From the NCBI RefSeq assembly GCF_000428065.1, contig NZ_ATZF01000011.1:196-64195 (forward strand): a stretch of 64,000 nt of DNA, read 5' to 3'. Made by a program: the position numbers and the translations under genes. Each line of letters opens with the position of its first letter. Within the stretch, counting starts at the first letter, position 1. Under the pieces are notes generated by a model. It ran no database searches and was not told the DNA's origin. It worked only from the letters and a program-made list of their open reading frames with translations. Below are positions 27,934 to 39,200 of the stretch, one piece after another. Source of the DNA: Shimazuella kribbensis DSM 45090 (lineage in GTDB: Bacteria; Bacillota; Bacilli; Thermoactinomycetales; Thermoactinomycetaceae).

Positions 27934-28407
27934 ATGGTGTTTTTTCATCCAAGAAAAGGTAAGTACAGTATGGATATGATGATAAGAGAAATCAAGGATT
28001 ATCTAGAAGCAGATCGCAATAGAGACTACAAAATTATGATTGGTACAGATTCTCAGACAAGAACAAGTCAGACATTGTTTGTCACTGCAATTATTATCCA
28101 ACGTATCGGGAAAGGTGCGCTATTTTTTTACACGCGTAAGTCGCATCCAGCAATGAATGATTTAAGGTATCGGATTTATCGTGAGACGGAGTACAGTCTT
28201 CATTGTGTAGACGTATTGAAGGAAAGTGGCTTTTTCCGTTTAGCAGAAAATATCCCCATGGAAATTCATCTCGATGTTGGTCAACGCGGAGAGACGAGAA
28301 AAGTAATCCAGGAAGTGGTTGGATGGGTTACGGCTGTAGGTTACGAAGCAAAAATAAAACCGGAATCGGTAGCAGCTAGTGCTGTTGCAGATCGATTTAC
28401 GAAATAA
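27934..28407 (+). CDS. YkuK-like RNase H-fold protein (DUF458)
   Basis: 157 aa from an ATG with GGAGGGTG just upstream; an in-frame TTG 15 bases earlier overlaps that site. The YKIMIGTDSQTRT segment near residue 37 and the EIHLDVGQRGETRKVI segment near 108 carry acidic residues of an RNase H-like fold. Family function is not established; a role in RNA or DNA processing in sporulating Bacillales has been proposed. In B. subtilis the protease gene yabG occupies this place, so this is a local substitution. The strong veg promoter begins right after it. Confidence 0.85.
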   Translation: MVFFHPRKGKYSMDMMIREIKDYLEADRNRDYKIMIGTDSQTRTSQTLFVTAIIIQRIGKGALFFYTRKSHPAMNDLRYRIYRETEYSLHCVDVLKESGFFRLAENIPMEIHLDVGQRGETRKVIQEVVGWVTAVGYEAKIKPESVAASAVADRFTK

Positions 28408-28415
28408 AAAATTGA

Positions 28416-28445
28416 TTGACAAATCCTTTGTACCATTGCTATAAT
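28416..28445 (+). promoter_or_regulatory. Strong sigma-A promoter of veg
   Basis: Perfect TTGACA and perfect TATAAT with an 18-bp spacer. The B. subtilis veg promoter is likewise one of the strongest vegetative promoters known. Confidence 0.9.
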
Positions 28446-28513
28446 ACTACATTTGACTTTTGCTTTCTCATGTTATATAATCTTCTATGAGTGAAGTGAG
28501 GTGGTCGTAGACA

Positions 28514-28795
28514 ATGGGCAAAAACGCACTATCAGAAATCAAACTAAAGTTAGATGGCTATATCGGACAGAAAATCCACCTAAAGGCCAACAGCGGACGC
28601 CGCAAGACCATTGAACGGACAGGTATCTTAGAAGAGACATACCCTTCTGTCTTTATTGTGAAACTGGACGAGGATCAACATTCTTTTAAGCGTGTTTCCT
28701 ACAGTTATGCAGATATTTTGACAGAGTCGGTAGAACTCACCGTTTATCAACCCGATAATGAACAGGTTCAAGTAAAATACATCAAGGCAACATAA
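28514..28795 (+). CDS. veg: Veg protein, biofilm/transcription modulator
   Basis: 93 aa, close to the family length. The sequence [20 protein letters not shown] and [21 protein letters not shown] are hallmarks. Veg is a small, abundant, highly conserved protein of Bacillales; in B. subtilis it stimulates biofilm matrix genes, probably through the SinR pathway. The fold is a small beta-barrel. It is a monocistronic gene with its own promoter and terminator, as elsewhere. Confidence 0.95.
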   Translation: MGKNALSEIKLKLDGYIGQKIHLKANSGRRKTIERTGILEETYPSVFIVKLDEDQHSFKRVSYSYADILTESVELTVYQPDNEQVQVKYIKAT

Positions 28796-28797
28796 AC

Positions 28798-28830
28798 AAG
28801 GAGATCCTTTGGGATGTCCTTTTTCTTTTG
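28798..28830 (+). terminator. Terminator of veg
   Basis: AAGGAGATCC and GGATGTCCTT pair with one mismatch around a TTTG loop, followed by a T-rich run. Confidence 0.8.
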
Positions 28831-29007
28831 TTCTCATGGTAAGAAAATACTTGAGCAAAATCCGAAACCCACCGTAACCGTGGGAACGATCGATACTATG
28901 TGTATCGCTAGAAAGGTTCCTTACATGGGATTCCAAATACCGTTGTCCTCTTCTGCTGATTAAAGGAGAAATTTGGTGATCTGAAGTTCCTTTGGGTGTT
29001 TCTGAGA

Positions 29008-29035
29008 GTAATAATGAACAACCTTTTACATACTA
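29008..29035 (+). promoter_or_regulatory. Putative sigma-G promoter of sspF
   Basis: GTAATA at 29008 and CATACTA at 29029 are separated by 15 bp, fitting the forespore sigma-G pattern. The small acid-soluble protein gene starts 36 bp downstream. Confidence 0.6.
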
Positions 29036-29070
29036 AACATACCCTGCAATACTTGAGGAGGCGATGGTCA

Positions 29071-29256
29071 ATGGCACGTCGTGGTGTGATGTCTGAAGCC
29101 TTTAAAGTGGAATTAGCCAAGGAGCTTGGTTTTTACGATGTCGTACAGCAAGAAGGTTGGGGTGGAATAAAAGCCCGTGATGCTGGAAATATGGTAAAAA
29201 GAGCTATTCAATTAGCGGAAGAGCAGTTGGCGAAACAACAAAAAGCAGGGGAATAA
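29071..29256 (+). CDS. sspF: Minor alpha/beta-type small acid-soluble spore protein SspF
   Basis: 61 aa from an ATG nine bases after GGAGG; an upstream in-frame ATG has no ribosome site. The sequence has the SspF signature: [19 protein letters not shown] near the N-terminus, then [18 protein letters not shown]. Such proteins bind forespore DNA and protect it in the dormant spore. Position between veg and ispE is conserved in Bacillales. A sigma-G-like promoter precedes the gene. Confidence 0.93.
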   Translation: MARRGVMSEAFKVELAKELGFYDVVQQEGWGGIKARDAGNMVKRAIQLAEEQLAKQQKAGE

Positions 29257-29260
29257 TGAA

Positions 29261-29288
29261 AAAGCCAAGGATATCCTTGGCTTTTTTA
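29261..29288 (+). terminator. Terminator of sspF
   Basis: GCCAAGGATATCCTTGGC is a perfect palindrome followed by six T, a few bases after the stop codon. Confidence 0.9.
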
Positions 29289-29451
29289 TATAGAAACGAA
29301 AGTACAAAGTTCCGAACCTCGTTCTGTAATCAGTTAGTTTTCATATTGGTACAGATTCCCTCTCGTGGTACAATAGGAAAATAAAACTGGACCGGACATG
29401 CATCAGGGGTTCCCAGAATTGCTTTGGGATGTTACGAGAGGAGTATGATTT

Positions 29452-30345
29452 TTGTTTATTTCTGAGAAAGCGCCAGCGAAAATAAATCTAACTTTAGACG
29501 CGCTATATAAACGAACAGATGGCTATCATGAATTGGAAATGGTGATGACTTCCGTTGATTTAGCCGATCGGATCGATTTACTTGCTATTCCTACATCCGC
29601 TATCTTGCTTGAATCGAGTTCTGGTTTAGTGCCACAAGACGATAAAAATCTCGCTTATATGGCTGCTAGTTTGTTGCGCAAAAAAATGGGGATTAGACGG
29701 GGAGTAGCAATTAAAATAGATAAAAAAGTACCTGTTGCCGCTGGACTGGCTGGAGGAAGTAGTGATGCAGCTGCCACTTTGCGTGGTCTAAATCGCTTAT
29801 GGGGGCTAGGGCTTAGTTTACGCGAACTTGCCGAAATCGGGGCGGAGATTGGTTCTGATGTCCCTTATTGTATTTATGGGAATACGGCACTAGCAAAAGG
29901 AAGAGGGGAAAAACTGCAAGTGTTACCAGCCCCTCCTTCTTGTTGGGTTGTATTGGCCAAACCACCTCAAGGTGTTTCAACTGCCGATGTATTTGGCGAA
30001 TTGCGAGTAAACAAAGTAAAAGGTAGACCCAGAACAAAAGAAATGATTGATGCTCTGTATCGTCAAGACTATTTGGCGATAACTCGTTTGATGGGTAATG
30101 TACTAGAACCAATCACGATGAACATGGAGCCGGATGTTCGGAAATTGAAAGAAAAGATGTACCAGTTTGGTGCAGATGGTGTGCTGATGTCAGGGAGTGG
30201 ACCAACCGTGTTTGCCCTTGTAGATCGAGAGTCTAGAGCGAAAAGAATGGTTAACAGTTTAAAAGGTTTTTGCCCCCAAGTTTTCGCTGTTAGAATGCTG
30301 GGAAACTTGAATAAAACCAAACAAAATGCTATAGTTCAGGCATGA
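29452..30345 (+). CDS. ispE: 4-diphosphocytidyl-2-C-methyl-D-erythritol kinase
   Basis: 297 aa from a TTG eight bases after AGAGGAG. GHMP-kinase motifs are [22 protein letters not shown] at the N-terminus, the ATP loop [17 protein letters not shown] near residue 97, and [13 protein letters not shown] near 245. It phosphorylates CDP-methylerythritol in the non-mevalonate isoprenoid pathway. It overlaps nothing and precedes purR by 23 bp, as in B. subtilis. Confidence 0.95.
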   Translation: MFISEKAPAKINLTLDALYKRTDGYHELEMVMTSVDLADRIDLLAIPTSAILLESSSGLVPQDDKNLAYMAASLLRKKMGIRRGVAIKIDKKVPVAAGLAGGSSDAAATLRGLNRLWGLGLSLRELAEIGAEIGSDVPYCIYGNTALAKGRGEKLQVLPAPPSCWVVLAKPPQGVSTADVFGELRVNKVKGRPRTKEMIDALYRQDYLAITRLMGNVLEPITMNMEPDVRKLKEKMYQFGADGVLMSGSGPTVFALVDRESRAKRMVNSLKGFCPQVFAVRMLGNLNKTKQNAIVQA

Positions 30346-30368
30346 TGTTCGGATTTTGGGGGATTGCT

Positions 30369-31202
30369 ATGGAAAAATGGAAACGGAGTGCTCGCTTAGT
30401 AGATATGACGCAACAACTACTAAACGAACCTTATCGATTGATTCCGCTCACTTCATTTGCAAAGCGGTATCACGCAGCAAAATCTTCCATCAGTGAAGAC
30501 TTAACCATTATTCAAGATGTACTACATGCGGAAGAAAGTGGTCAGTTGGAAACGATGGCTGGAGCTTCTGGCGGTGTTCGATATATGCCCCATATAGGGC
30601 CTAGAGAAACAAAACAAATTCTGGCAAATTTATGTGAGCGTTTGACGAATGCCGAACGTATTTTGCCAGGTGGTTTTTTATTTATGTCCGATTTATTAGG
30701 AGATCCTATTCTTTTGCACCATCTTGGACGTATTTGGGCTAGAATATTCGGCCGAAGCAAAATTGATGCCATTGTAACAGTGGAAACAAAAGGGATACCA
30801 CTAGCTTATGCGGCAGCATTTCATTTGCGTAAACCTGTAGTTATTGTGCGTTATGATACTACCGTTACAGAAGGTTCCGTTGTAACCGTCAACACCGTAT
30901 CTGGATCTAGTGGCAGAATGAAACAGCTATCTTTGGCACGGAGAAGCTTAGAAAAAGGATCAAGGGTATTGGTAGTGGATGATTATATGAAAGCGGGCGG
31001 AACGGCAAGAGGGATAATTGAATTACTACGTGAATTCGAGGCAGAGGTTGTAGGTGTTGGTGTTATGGTAGATTCAGTTGTTCCGGAAAAATTGGTAGAT
31101 CAGTATGTTTCCTTGACTACTGTTACCGAAGTGGATGAAAAAGAGAAACGAATAAACGTAGATTTTGGAAATCTATTTGACCAAGGGGCGTATAAACAAT
31201 GA
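30369..31202 (+). CDS. purR: Purine operon repressor PurR
   Basis: 277 aa from an ATG after GGGGGA; an upstream in-frame ATG overlaps the end of ispE. An N-terminal winged helix ([15 protein letters not shown] to about residue 75) is followed by a phosphoribosyltransferase-like domain with the PRPP-binding motif [16 protein letters not shown]. In Gram-positives PurR represses purine genes and is released by PRPP. Its stop overlaps the ridA start (ATGA). Confidence 0.95.
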   Translation: MEKWKRSARLVDMTQQLLNEPYRLIPLTSFAKRYHAAKSSISEDLTIIQDVLHAEESGQLETMAGASGGVRYMPHIGPRETKQILANLCERLTNAERILPGGFLFMSDLLGDPILLHHLGRIWARIFGRSKIDAIVTVETKGIPLAYAAAFHLRKPVVIVRYDTTVTEGSVVTVNTVSGSSGRMKQLSLARRSLEKGSRVLVVDDYMKAGGTARGIIELLREFEAEVVGVGVMVDSVVPEKLVDQYVSLTTVTEVDEKEKRINVDFGNLFDQGAYKQ

Positions 31203-31576
31203 AAGTCATACAAACAAATAAAGCACCGCAAGCAATAGGACCATATTCTCAAGCCGTTCAAGTCGGTAATTTTCTATTTACTTCTGGACAAATTCCACTT
31301 ACTCCATCAGGAGAATTGGTAGTTGGAGATATTCAAGAGCAGACACACCAAGTACTAAAAAATATTACTGCTTTATTGGCTGAAGCAGATGCAAAATTGG
31401 AAGATGTAGTGAAGACGACGCTTTTTATTAAAAATATGGATGATTTTGTGGCGATAAATGAAGTATATGGTCAATATTTTGATACTCATAAACCTGCTCG
31501 TTCTACGGTGGAAGTGGCTCGTTTACCAAAAGATGCAGGTATTGAAATAGAAGTAATCGCTAATCTTTCTAAGTGA
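31199..31576 (+). CDS. ridA: Enamine/imine deaminase RidA (YabJ)
   Basis: 125 aa, full family length. [21 protein letters not shown] and the C-terminal [19 protein letters not shown] are characteristic of the YjgF/YER057c/UK114 family, including the Arg that binds the carboxylate. It hydrolyses reactive 2-aminoacrylate released by PLP enzymes. It is translationally coupled to purR by an ATGA overlap, the usual arrangement. Confidence 0.95.
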   Translation: MKVIQTNKAPQAIGPYSQAVQVGNFLFTSGQIPLTPSGELVVGDIQEQTHQVLKNITALLAEADAKLEDVVKTTLFIKNMDDFVAINEVYGQYFDTHKPARSTVEVARLPKDAGIEIEVIANLSK

Positions 31577-31599
31577 AAATAATTTTTTTGTCATAATTG

Positions 31600-31627
31600 G
31601 AAGGATTTTCAAGTGTTTCCGCGAATA
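31600..31627 (+). promoter_or_regulatory. Sigma-H promoter of spoVG
   Basis: AAGGATTT (-35) and GCGAATA (-10, containing GAAT) with about 14 bp between cores match the sigma-H pattern. B. subtilis spoVG is the classic sigma-H gene with nearly the same sequence. The AT-rich DNA just upstream would suit AbrB repression. Confidence 0.8.
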
Positions 31628-31667
31628 CTAAGATTAAAGTCATCTTGGTAATAGGTGGTGCATTTGG

Positions 31668-31961
31668 ATGGAAATAACAGACGTAAGATTGCGTAAGGTA
31701 AATCGTGAAGGGCGGATGCGTGCGATTGCTTCTATCACGATTGATAGCGAGTTTGTGATTCATGATATTCGTGTGATTGATGGAAATAATGGTATGTTTG
31801 TTGCAATGCCAAGTAAGCGTACTCCTGACGGTGAATTCCGGGATATAGCTCATCCAATTTCTCCATTAAGTCGTGAGAAAATTGAGTCAGCAGTATTGGA
31901 AGAGTATCGTCGGGCAGATGATATAGAAGAAGATATCATTCCTACGCCAAAAGCATTATAA
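31668..31961 (+). CDS. spoVG: SpoVG, sporulation and septation regulator
   Basis: 97 aa, nearly the whole family consensus: [39 protein letters not shown] and [18 protein letters not shown]. SpoVG is a small site-specific DNA/RNA-binding protein that affects asymmetric septation, cortex formation and capsule or virulence genes in other Firmicutes. It is preceded by a sigma-H promoter and followed by its own terminator, so it is monocistronic. Confidence 0.96.
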   Translation: MEITDVRLRKVNREGRMRAIASITIDSEFVIHDIRVIDGNNGMFVAMPSKRTPDGEFRDIAHPISPLSREKIESAVLEEYRRADDIEEDIIPTPKAL

Positions 31962-31963
31962 GG

Positions 31964-32026
31964 AAAAAGCCTAGTACTAGTTTGATGGTGGTCTTATCCC
32001 TGTCAAGTAGTGTTAGGCTTTTTTGT
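31964..32026 (+). terminator. Terminator of spoVG
   Basis: AAAAAGCCTA pairs with TAGGCTTTTT across a longer loop that itself contains a short stem; TTTTTT follows. Confidence 0.75.
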
Positions 32027-32083
32027 TTTATGATTAGAATGAGTAGAGATGTTGTGTTATGAAAATGAGGGAGAAGTAAGCGA

Positions 32084-32728
32084 TCATTCACTAGAGCCTA
32101 GTGATTGGTATGTTTGTTCTTGTTTTTTACTTAATTTGTGGATTAATAAATAAACAGAAACAATCGATAGAAAGTCAAATAGGGTCAATGCGATGTCGAT
32201 CTTCATATTGAAGATTATATTTTCTTTAGTTGGAGGATTTATGATAAATCGAAATGTTATAAAAGAGGACACAAAGAAGATCCACCACCATTTAATTAGA
32301 GAAGAAGTACTTTTCTTTTCATTTCCGGTGTCGCACGCGTCCCATACATCCTTCATGCCTTGGTATGGCTTATAGAAATTAGCGATGGGGACAAAATACC
32401 ACCCTACTGCCCAACCTGGCGTCATTCTTAAATAGTGGTCAAATCCAAATGAATACATATTTTGATAAATTCGGTAAAGCCATAGACAGTAACAGATGAT
32501 AATAATAAAAAAAACAATATCAGCTGCAAGTCCCCAATAGTCCATCTGAGATGTTTGCATATCAGTAGGAAGAAGAATTGATTTTTCTGAATATAATTCT
32601 AAAAATTCATATGAAGCGATAACGGAAAAGATAAGGCAAATAAAATAAATTAATAGCATCATTTTTAAAAAAAATGCTATTTTTCCAACATTTTTGTAAG
32701 GGAAAGAAGAGCTATGATATTTCTCCAT
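32084..32728 (-). CDS. DUF4328 membrane protein
   Basis: 214 aa with about five hydrophobic segments, near residues 20-40, 60-82, 104-120, 145-165 and 178-198. The stretch MTPGWAVGWYFVPIANFYK followed by PYQGMKDVWDA is the diagnostic core of DUF4328, a family of multi-helix membrane proteins of unknown function. It is on the minus strand against the core genes, with an AGGAGA ribosome site, and is not part of the B. subtilis spoVG-glmU interval. It is AT-rich like its neighbours, so any transfer was old or from a similar genome. Confidence 0.85.
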   Translation of the reverse strand: MEKYHSSSFPYKNVGKIAFFLKMMLLIYFICLIFSVIASYEFLELYSEKSILLPTDMQTSQMDYWGLAADIVFFIIIICYCLWLYRIYQNMYSFGFDHYLRMTPGWAVGWYFVPIANFYKPYQGMKDVWDACDTGNEKKSTSSLIKWWWIFFVSSFITFRFIINPPTKENIIFNMKIDIALTLFDFLSIVSVYLLIHKLSKKQEQTYQSLGSSE

Positions 32729-32949
32729 AAAGTTTCTCCTCTATGTATATTTTTTATAATAAACATCCACTATTATAGCAATATAGCATTATCATTGTTA
32801 CTGTCAATAACTGTCTGTGAACCTTACGTTGTTCAGTCTGAGTTTATTGTGTATTTTCAGTATTTTATGCATTTTACAATTTAGAATAGAATGCATTAGT
32901 TGCATAAACCCCTATTTTTACGATATATTCAGGAGGGTAATTTATTACG

Positions 32950-34359
32950 ATGGGGGCTTATATAGTGAAGGAGAACCTAAACGCGGTTATCTTAGCAGCG
33001 GGTAAAGGCACTCGGATGAAATCGAAAAAACATAAGGTTTTACATGAATTATGCGGGAAGCCAATGATACACTATATCTTAGATACACTAGAAGATATGG
33101 GAACTACCCAAACCTTAATGGTAATTGGTCATCTAGGAGAGACATTAGAAGAAGCACTTGCGGGTGAAGTTACATTTGTGAAACAAACCAAGCAATTAGG
33201 AACGGCACATGCTGTGATGCAAACAGAAGAGTTTCTTCAAGGAAAAGATGGTATTACTCTCGTCCTCAATGGGGACCATCCACTATTCACCAAAGACACC
33301 TTACAATCGTTGATCCAGATTCATCGACAAAAAGAAGCTGCAGCAACCGTATTGACGGCCGAATTGGCTGATCCTACGGGATATGGTCGTGTCATCCGTC
33401 AAGGAGATGGTAGTGTATCACGAATTGTAGAACATAAAGATGCCACAGAGGAAGAGCGTTCTGTTCATGAAATAAATACAGGAACATATTGCTTTCATAA
33501 CAAAAAATTGTTTGAAGCACTCAAATTAGTAAACAATAACAATGCACAAGGGGAATACTACCTTCCTGATGTGATTTCCATTTTACAAGAACAAGGTGAA
33601 GTTATTGCCGCATCCATGATGGCAGACGAGAAGGAAGCAATGGGAGTCAATGACCGCTTTCAGTTAGCTGAAGCAGAGGCATATATGCAACAGCGAATTT
33701 TGAAAACGCATATGTTAAATGGAGTAACGATTCATCAGCCATCTTCTGTTACCATCGGTCCAGATGTGGAAATTGATTCGGATACAGAAATATTCCCAGG
33801 TAGTTCGTTGAAAGGGAATACAAAAATTGGGAATAATTGTGTGATTGGACCTGAAGCAGATCTTTTCGATGTTTTAGTAGCAGATCATACAAAAATTCGT
33901 TATAGTGTAATCGAAGATAGTGAGATTGGAAGTAACGTAACAGTAGGTCCATATGCTTATATCCGCCCCAATACATCTTTGGCGGAAAATACAAAAGTAG
34001 GTGCTTTTGTTGATTTGAAAAATGCACAGATAGGGAAAGGATCAAAAGTTTCTCATCTTGCATACGTAGGAGATGCTGAGGTAGGGCAAAATGTAAATGT
34101 TGCATGTGGTGTAGTTACGGTTAACTATGATGGTTTTACAAAACATAAGACAGTAATCAAAGACGGTGCTTTTATAGGCTGTAATACCAACCTAGTAGCA
34201 CCAGTTACAGTGGAAGAAAAGGCTTATATCGCAGCTGGCTCTACTATTACTGATGATGTACCTCCTGAAGCATTTGCCATTGCTAGACAAAAGCAAGTGA
34301 CCAAAGAGAATTATGTTCCAAAGTTGCGCAACAAAATCAATAGACACAATTCATTATAG
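32950..34359 (+). CDS. glmU: Bifunctional UDP-GlcNAc pyrophosphorylase / GlcN-1-P acetyltransferase GlmU
   Basis: 469 aa from ATG 32950 with AGGAGGG 12 bases upstream; a GTG at 32965 fits the family length better and is possible. The N-terminal uridylyltransferase domain has [21 protein letters not shown], and the C-terminal half is a left-handed beta-helix of hexapeptide repeats with the acetyltransferase site ([14 protein letters not shown]). It makes UDP-GlcNAc for peptidoglycan and teichoic acid. It is followed by prs after 14 bp, forming the conserved glmU-prs operon. Confidence 0.96.
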   Translation: MGAYIVKENLNAVILAAGKGTRMKSKKHKVLHELCGKPMIHYILDTLEDMGTTQTLMVIGHLGETLEEALAGEVTFVKQTKQLGTAHAVMQTEEFLQGKDGITLVLNGDHPLFTKDTLQSLIQIHRQKEAAATVLTAELADPTGYGRVIRQGDGSVSRIVEHKDATEEERSVHEINTGTYCFHNKKLFEALKLVNNNNAQGEYYLPDVISILQEQGEVIAASMMADEKEAMGVNDRFQLAEAEAYMQQRILKTHMLNGVTIHQPSSVTIGPDVEIDSDTEIFPGSSLKGNTKIGNNCVIGPEADLFDVLVADHTKIRYSVIEDSEIGSNVTVGPYAYIRPNTSLAENTKVGAFVDLKNAQIGKGSKVSHLAYVGDAEVGQNVNVACGVVTVNYDGFTKHKTVIKDGAFIGCNTNLVAPVTVEEKAYIAAGSTITDDVPPEAFAIARQKQVTKENYVPKLRNKINRHNSL

Positions 34360-34373
34360 GTGGAGATAACGTA

Positions 34374-35321
34374 ATGTCCCAAGCAAACTCTCGTATAAAG
34401 GTTTTTAGCTGTAATTCCAATCCGCTGTTAGCCCAAAAAATTTGTAATCACTTAGGGATTACGTTAGGTGATTCCAAAGTGAACAAATTTAGCGACGGGG
34501 AAATTCATATCCAGTTAAATGAAACAGTTCGAGGTTTGGATGTATATGTTGTACAGTCAACTTGCGACCCTGTAAACCAACACTTGATGGAATTGCTTGT
34601 TATGGTAGATGCTTTAAAACGAGCATCCGCTGGCACGATTAATGTTGTTATTCCTTATTATGGATACGCACGTCAAGATCGAAAGGCTCGTGCAAGAGAT
34701 CCAATCACAGCTAAATTGGTCGCTAACTTGATTGAAACTGCTGGAGCGGACCGTGTAATTGCGATGGATCTACATGCTACGCAAATTCAAGGGTTTTTTA
34801 ATATCCCAGTAGATCATTTGCTTGGTGTGCCTATCTTGGCAAACTATTTCCAAGGGAAAAATTTAACCGATTTGGTTGTTGTATCTCCAGATCACGGTGG
34901 AGTGATTCGTGCTCGTCGCTTAGCAGAACGTCTTGAGGCTCCTTTAGCCATTATTGATAAGCGTCGACCTGAGCCTAATGTATCTGAAGTGATGAGTATC
35001 ATTGGGAAAGTTGCTGGAAAAACAGCAATTATTATCGATGACATTATCGATACCGCTGGGACTATTGCGTTAGCAACAGAAGCGATTTTAGAACGTGGTG
35101 CCAAAGAAGTCTATGCATGTTGTACTCACCCTGTACTGTCTGGGCCTGCATTAGATCGTATTCAAAATTCAGGTATCAAGCAATTGATTGCTACAGATAC
35201 GATTCCACTAAAACCAGAAAAAATGTTGGACAAAATCGAAGTTCTCTCTGTAGCCCCAGTGATTGGAGAAGCAATCTATCGTATACACCATGAACAATCT
35301 GTAAGTAAATTATTTGTATAG
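34374..35321 (+). CDS. prs: Ribose-phosphate pyrophosphokinase
   Basis: 315 aa. Class I PRPP synthetase with [17 protein letters not shown] near residue 36, [11 protein letters not shown] near 131, [20 protein letters not shown] near 166 and the PRPP loop [14 protein letters not shown] near 220. It converts ribose 5-phosphate and ATP to PRPP for nucleotides, NAD, His and Trp. The terminator overlaps its stop codon. The B. subtilis neighbour ctc (ribosomal protein L25-like) is absent here. Confidence 0.97.
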   Translation: MSQANSRIKVFSCNSNPLLAQKICNHLGITLGDSKVNKFSDGEIHIQLNETVRGLDVYVVQSTCDPVNQHLMELLVMVDALKRASAGTINVVIPYYGYARQDRKARARDPITAKLVANLIETAGADRVIAMDLHATQIQGFFNIPVDHLLGVPILANYFQGKNLTDLVVVSPDHGGVIRARRLAERLEAPLAIIDKRRPEPNVSEVMSIIGKVAGKTAIIIDDIIDTAGTIALATEAILERGAKEVYACCTHPVLSGPALDRIQNSGIKQLIATDTIPLKPEKMLDKIEVLSVAPVIGEAIYRIHHEQSVSKLFV

Positions 35322-35347
35322 GCGACTTACGTCGCCTTTTCCTTTTT
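35320..35347 (+). terminator. Terminator overlapping the prs stop codon
   Basis: AGGCGAC pairs with GTCGCCT, followed by TTTTCCTTTTT. The stem begins inside the TAG of prs. Confidence 0.85.
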
Positions 35348-35359
35348 GAGGTGAGAGCG

Positions 35360-35935
35360 TTGAAAGTGATTGTTGGTCTGGGGAATCCAGGTAAAAAATA
35401 TGAAATAACAAAACACAACGTTGGTTTTTGGGCTGTAGATCAGCTGAGTGATAAGTGGGGTATTCCTTTTCAAAAAGAAAAATGGAATAGCGAAGTCGCT
35501 GAAGGTGTAGTGAACGGTGAGAAAGTATATCTTTTAAAGCCTCTTACGTATATGAATTTATCAGGAGAAGCAGTAGGGGCTGCAATCCGTTTTTTAAAAA
35601 TACCAATCGAAGATTTACTCGTTATTTTTGATGATATGGATATTCCATTGGGACAGTTGCGCTTGCGTCAGAAAGGGGGCTCTGGTGGGCATAATGGCAT
35701 CAAATCCCTTATCCAACATCTAGGAACAGAACAGTTCAATCGTATAAAAATCGGTATTGATCGTCCGCCTGCTCGTATGTCTGTTGTAGACTATGTGCTT
35801 GCTCCTTTTTCCGAATTAGATCACTCCTTGGCAGCAGACGCAGCAATTGCTTCTGCAAATGCTGCAGAAGAGTGGCTGAAGAATGATTTTCTTATCGCGA
35901 TGAATAAGTATAACGGAGCCATCTTACGACCATAA
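35360..35935 (+). CDS. pth: Peptidyl-tRNA hydrolase
   Basis: 191 aa from a TTG six bases after GAGGTG; an in-frame GTG nine bases earlier overlaps that site. VIVGLGNPGKKYEITKHNVGF holds the catalytic His, and KGGSGGHNGIKSLI the conserved glycine-rich loop. It recycles peptidyl-tRNA released from stalled ribosomes. In B. subtilis the gene is spoVC; a leaky allele blocks sporulation. It is followed by fin. Confidence 0.96.
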   Translation: MKVIVGLGNPGKKYEITKHNVGFWAVDQLSDKWGIPFQKEKWNSEVAEGVVNGEKVYLLKPLTYMNLSGEAVGAAIRFLKIPIEDLLVIFDDMDIPLGQLRLRQKGGSGGHNGIKSLIQHLGTEQFNRIKIGIDRPPARMSVVDYVLAPFSELDHSLAADAAIASANAAEEWLKNDFLIAMNKYNGAILRP

Positions 35936-35969
35936 TAAGAATTGACTCTTTAGAAAGGGAGGCATCTTC

Positions 35970-36197
35970 ATGGTGGAGTATGTCTGCCGCTTTTGCCAAT
36001 CATCGCTCGGTAAGTTGAATGATTCAGTATATTCAGAAGCGGAACTAGGTCTTGATCAGTTGACCACAGAAGAACGAGAAGATATAATTATCCATGACAC
36101 AAATGGTCAGATGCAAGTTCGAGTTGTTTGTGAGAACTGTGAACGCATTTTAAACCATTACCCGGAACGTTCCCTTCTACCATCACTGTATCATTAA
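35970..36197 (+). CDS. fin: Anti-sigma-F factor Fin
   Basis: 75 aa with two zinc-binding CxxC pairs: CRFC near residue 6 and CENC near 50. Fin (YabK) binds forespore RNA polymerase or sigma-F and promotes the switch from sigma-F to sigma-G. Length, motifs and position between pth and mfd match B. subtilis. The ribosome site is AAAGGGAGG. Confidence 0.93.
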   Translation: MVEYVCRFCQSSLGKLNDSVYSEAELGLDQLTTEEREDIIIHDTNGQMQVRVVCENCERILNHYPERSLLPSLYH

Positions 36198-36273
36198 GTA
36201 CAAATTGCATGGAGAAGTATAGCCTTGGCACACAATGCTGAGGCTTCTTTTGTATAGGGAGAAGGAGGATACC

Positions 36274-39200
36274 TTGCAACCGCTTACCAATCTTTTAGAA
36301 CATGATAAAGATGTCCAGTCCATCCTTCACGGAGTTCAAACGGGACTTCGTGAACAATTAGCAACTGGTTTAACAGGATCAGCAAGAATGATTCTAGTTG
36401 CCGCAATGTATAAAAAAACAAGCCGATCTTGTGTGGTAGTTACCCACAATATGAATCAAGCCCAAAAAGCTGCCGATGATCTAAGTGAATTGTTATCAAA
36501 AGAGGAAGTCCTTTTATATCCAGCAGACGAGTTGATTACGACAGAAGTAGCACTTGCTAGTCCTGAAACGCTAGGCAATCGAATTGATGTTATCACTCGT
36601 CTTACCTCTGGGTTTTCAGGGGTATTTGTTGTTCCTTTCTCAGGTCTTCGAAAAATTTTCCCGCCGAAATCAACGTGGAAAAAATATGCTGTTCCACTTG
36701 CTGTAGGAGATACTTATCTGATTGCCACCTTATCAGAAAAATTGGTTTATATGGGATATGAACGAGTAGATATGGTGGAAAAAAGGGGAGAGTTCTCTGT
36801 ACGTGGTGGAATCGTAGATATTTATCCAGTGACCTTTGAACAACCGATTCGTATAGAATGGTTTGATGATGAGGTTGATTCGATTCGCCCTTTTTCAGTA
36901 GCAGATCAACGTTCTAAGGATAAATTGCTTTCTGTCGTTCTTCCTCCAGCTAAAGAATTATTCGCAGATGCTGAAATGTTGTATCAAGCGGGAGAACACG
37001 TTCGCCAATTATTGACAGAACGCTTAGAAAAGACGAAAGACCCTGCTTTAAAAGAGAAATTACAAAAGAGTATTGGTTGGGATATTGAACAGCTTCAATC
37101 TGGAATTTATTTCACGGGGATTTACAAGTATATATCCCAGATCTATCCGCAAGGAGAGAGTATTTTAAACTTTTTGCCAATGGATGCAGTTCTTGTATTG
37201 GATGAACCTGCACGTATTCAAGAGACGGCTAGACAACTAGAACGTGAAGAAGCAGAGTGGCAAACTGCTTTATTGGAGCAAGGAGAAATGTTACCTTCTC
37301 TTAAATTGTCCTATTCGATTGACGAAGTTTGGAAAACAAATCATCAAAAAATTTATTTATCGTTATTTATGCGTCAATTACCACATATGCAGGCTCATAA
37401 TATTGTACAGTTTATGTGTCGCAGTATGCAGCAGTTCCATAGCCAAATGCATGTCCTAAAAGCAGAGTTAGAAAGATTGGTTAAAGCCAAATATACTATT
37501 TTGTTTACTGCTAGTACAGATGAACGTCTGTTGCGCTTAATCCGTGTTTTGCAGGATTATGGTATGGAAGTAAGCAGGATTGATGATACTGGTCCTTTAC
37601 CAATTGGAAAACCAGTTGTTCGGGTATCTGCTCTTTTAAACGGTTTTGAATTGAGTAGTACAAAGCTTGCTGTTATAACAGAAGGGGAGGTATTTACCCA
37701 GAAACAGCGAAGAGTTCGTCGATCGACTAAACTGGATCATGCCGAAAAGATCAAGGACTACCAAGAGCTAAAACCGGGAGATTATGTTGTACATATCAAC
37801 CACGGAATTGGAAAATACCTTGGAATCGAAACCTTAAATGTAGCTGGATTGCACAAAGATTATATGCATATTCAGTACGCAGGTAATGACAAATTGTATG
37901 TGCCTGTGGAACAGATTGATCAAGTGCAAAAATACGTGGGTAGCGAAGAGAAAATTCCCAAAGTCTACAGCTTGGGTGGCAGTGAATGGAGTAAAGTCAA
38001 AAGCAAAGTCCGTACTGCTGTAGTAGATATTGCACAAGATTTAATCAAGCTTTATGCAAAACGTCAAGAAGCTAGAGGTTATGCTTTTCATGAAGATACT
38101 CCTTTTCAACGTGAGTTTGAAGCGATGTTCCCATATGAAGAAACTCCCGACCAACTTCGTTCCATTGTTGAAATCAAAAAAGATATGGAGCGTTCTCAAC
38201 CGATGGACCGCCTTTTATGTGGTGATGTAGGGTATGGTAAAACGGAAGTTGCAGTCCGTGCGGCATTTAAAGCTATTATGGATGGAAAGCAAGTGGCTGT
38301 GCTAGTGCCTACTACTATTTTGGCACAACAACACTATGAGACTTTCCGCGAACGATTCGCGGATTTCCCAATCGAAGTACATGTGCTCAATCGTTTTCGG
38401 AGTCGGAAAGAACAAAAAGGGACGATAGAAGGTTTAAAGGCTGGATCGGTCGATATCGTAATAGGAACTCACCGTGTTTTATCAAAAGACCTTGGTTTTC
38501 GTGATTTGGGTCTATTGATCATCGATGAAGAACAGCGTTTTGGTGTGAAACACAAAGAAAGAATCAAAGAGTTAAAAACAAATATAGATGTATTGACGTT
38601 GACGGCTACCCCTATTCCTCGTACCCTGCATATGGCAATGATGGGTGTGCGAGATTTGTCTGTCATCGAAACGCCTCCAGAAAATAGATTCCCTGTTCAG
38701 ACGTATGTGATTGAGTATTCAGCAGCTTTGGTTCGTGAGGCGATTGAGCGTGAGTTGTCGCGTGGTGGGCAGGTATACTTTTTGTATAACCAAGTGAACA
38801 ATATCGATCGGATGGCTGACCAGATTCGGATGCTTGTGCCTGAAGCTCGAATCGCAGTGGCTCATGGTCAAATGGTAGATACAGAGCTGGAGAGAGTGAT
38901 GCTGGATTTTCTCGATGGGGAGTATGATGTCTTAGTTAGTACCACGATTATTGAAACTGGGGTTGACATACCCAACGTAAATACGTTGATTATATATAAT
39001 GCAGACAAAATGGGCCTTTCTCAGTTGTATCAATTAAGAGGTAGAGTAGGGAGATCAAATCGGATCGCATATTCTTATTTTACGTATCAACGGGATAAGG
39101 TGTTATCTGAAACAGCAGAGAAGCGACTTCAAGCGATCAAAGAATTTACAGAACTCGGTTCTGGATTTAAGATTGCGATGCGTGACTTATCTATTCGCGG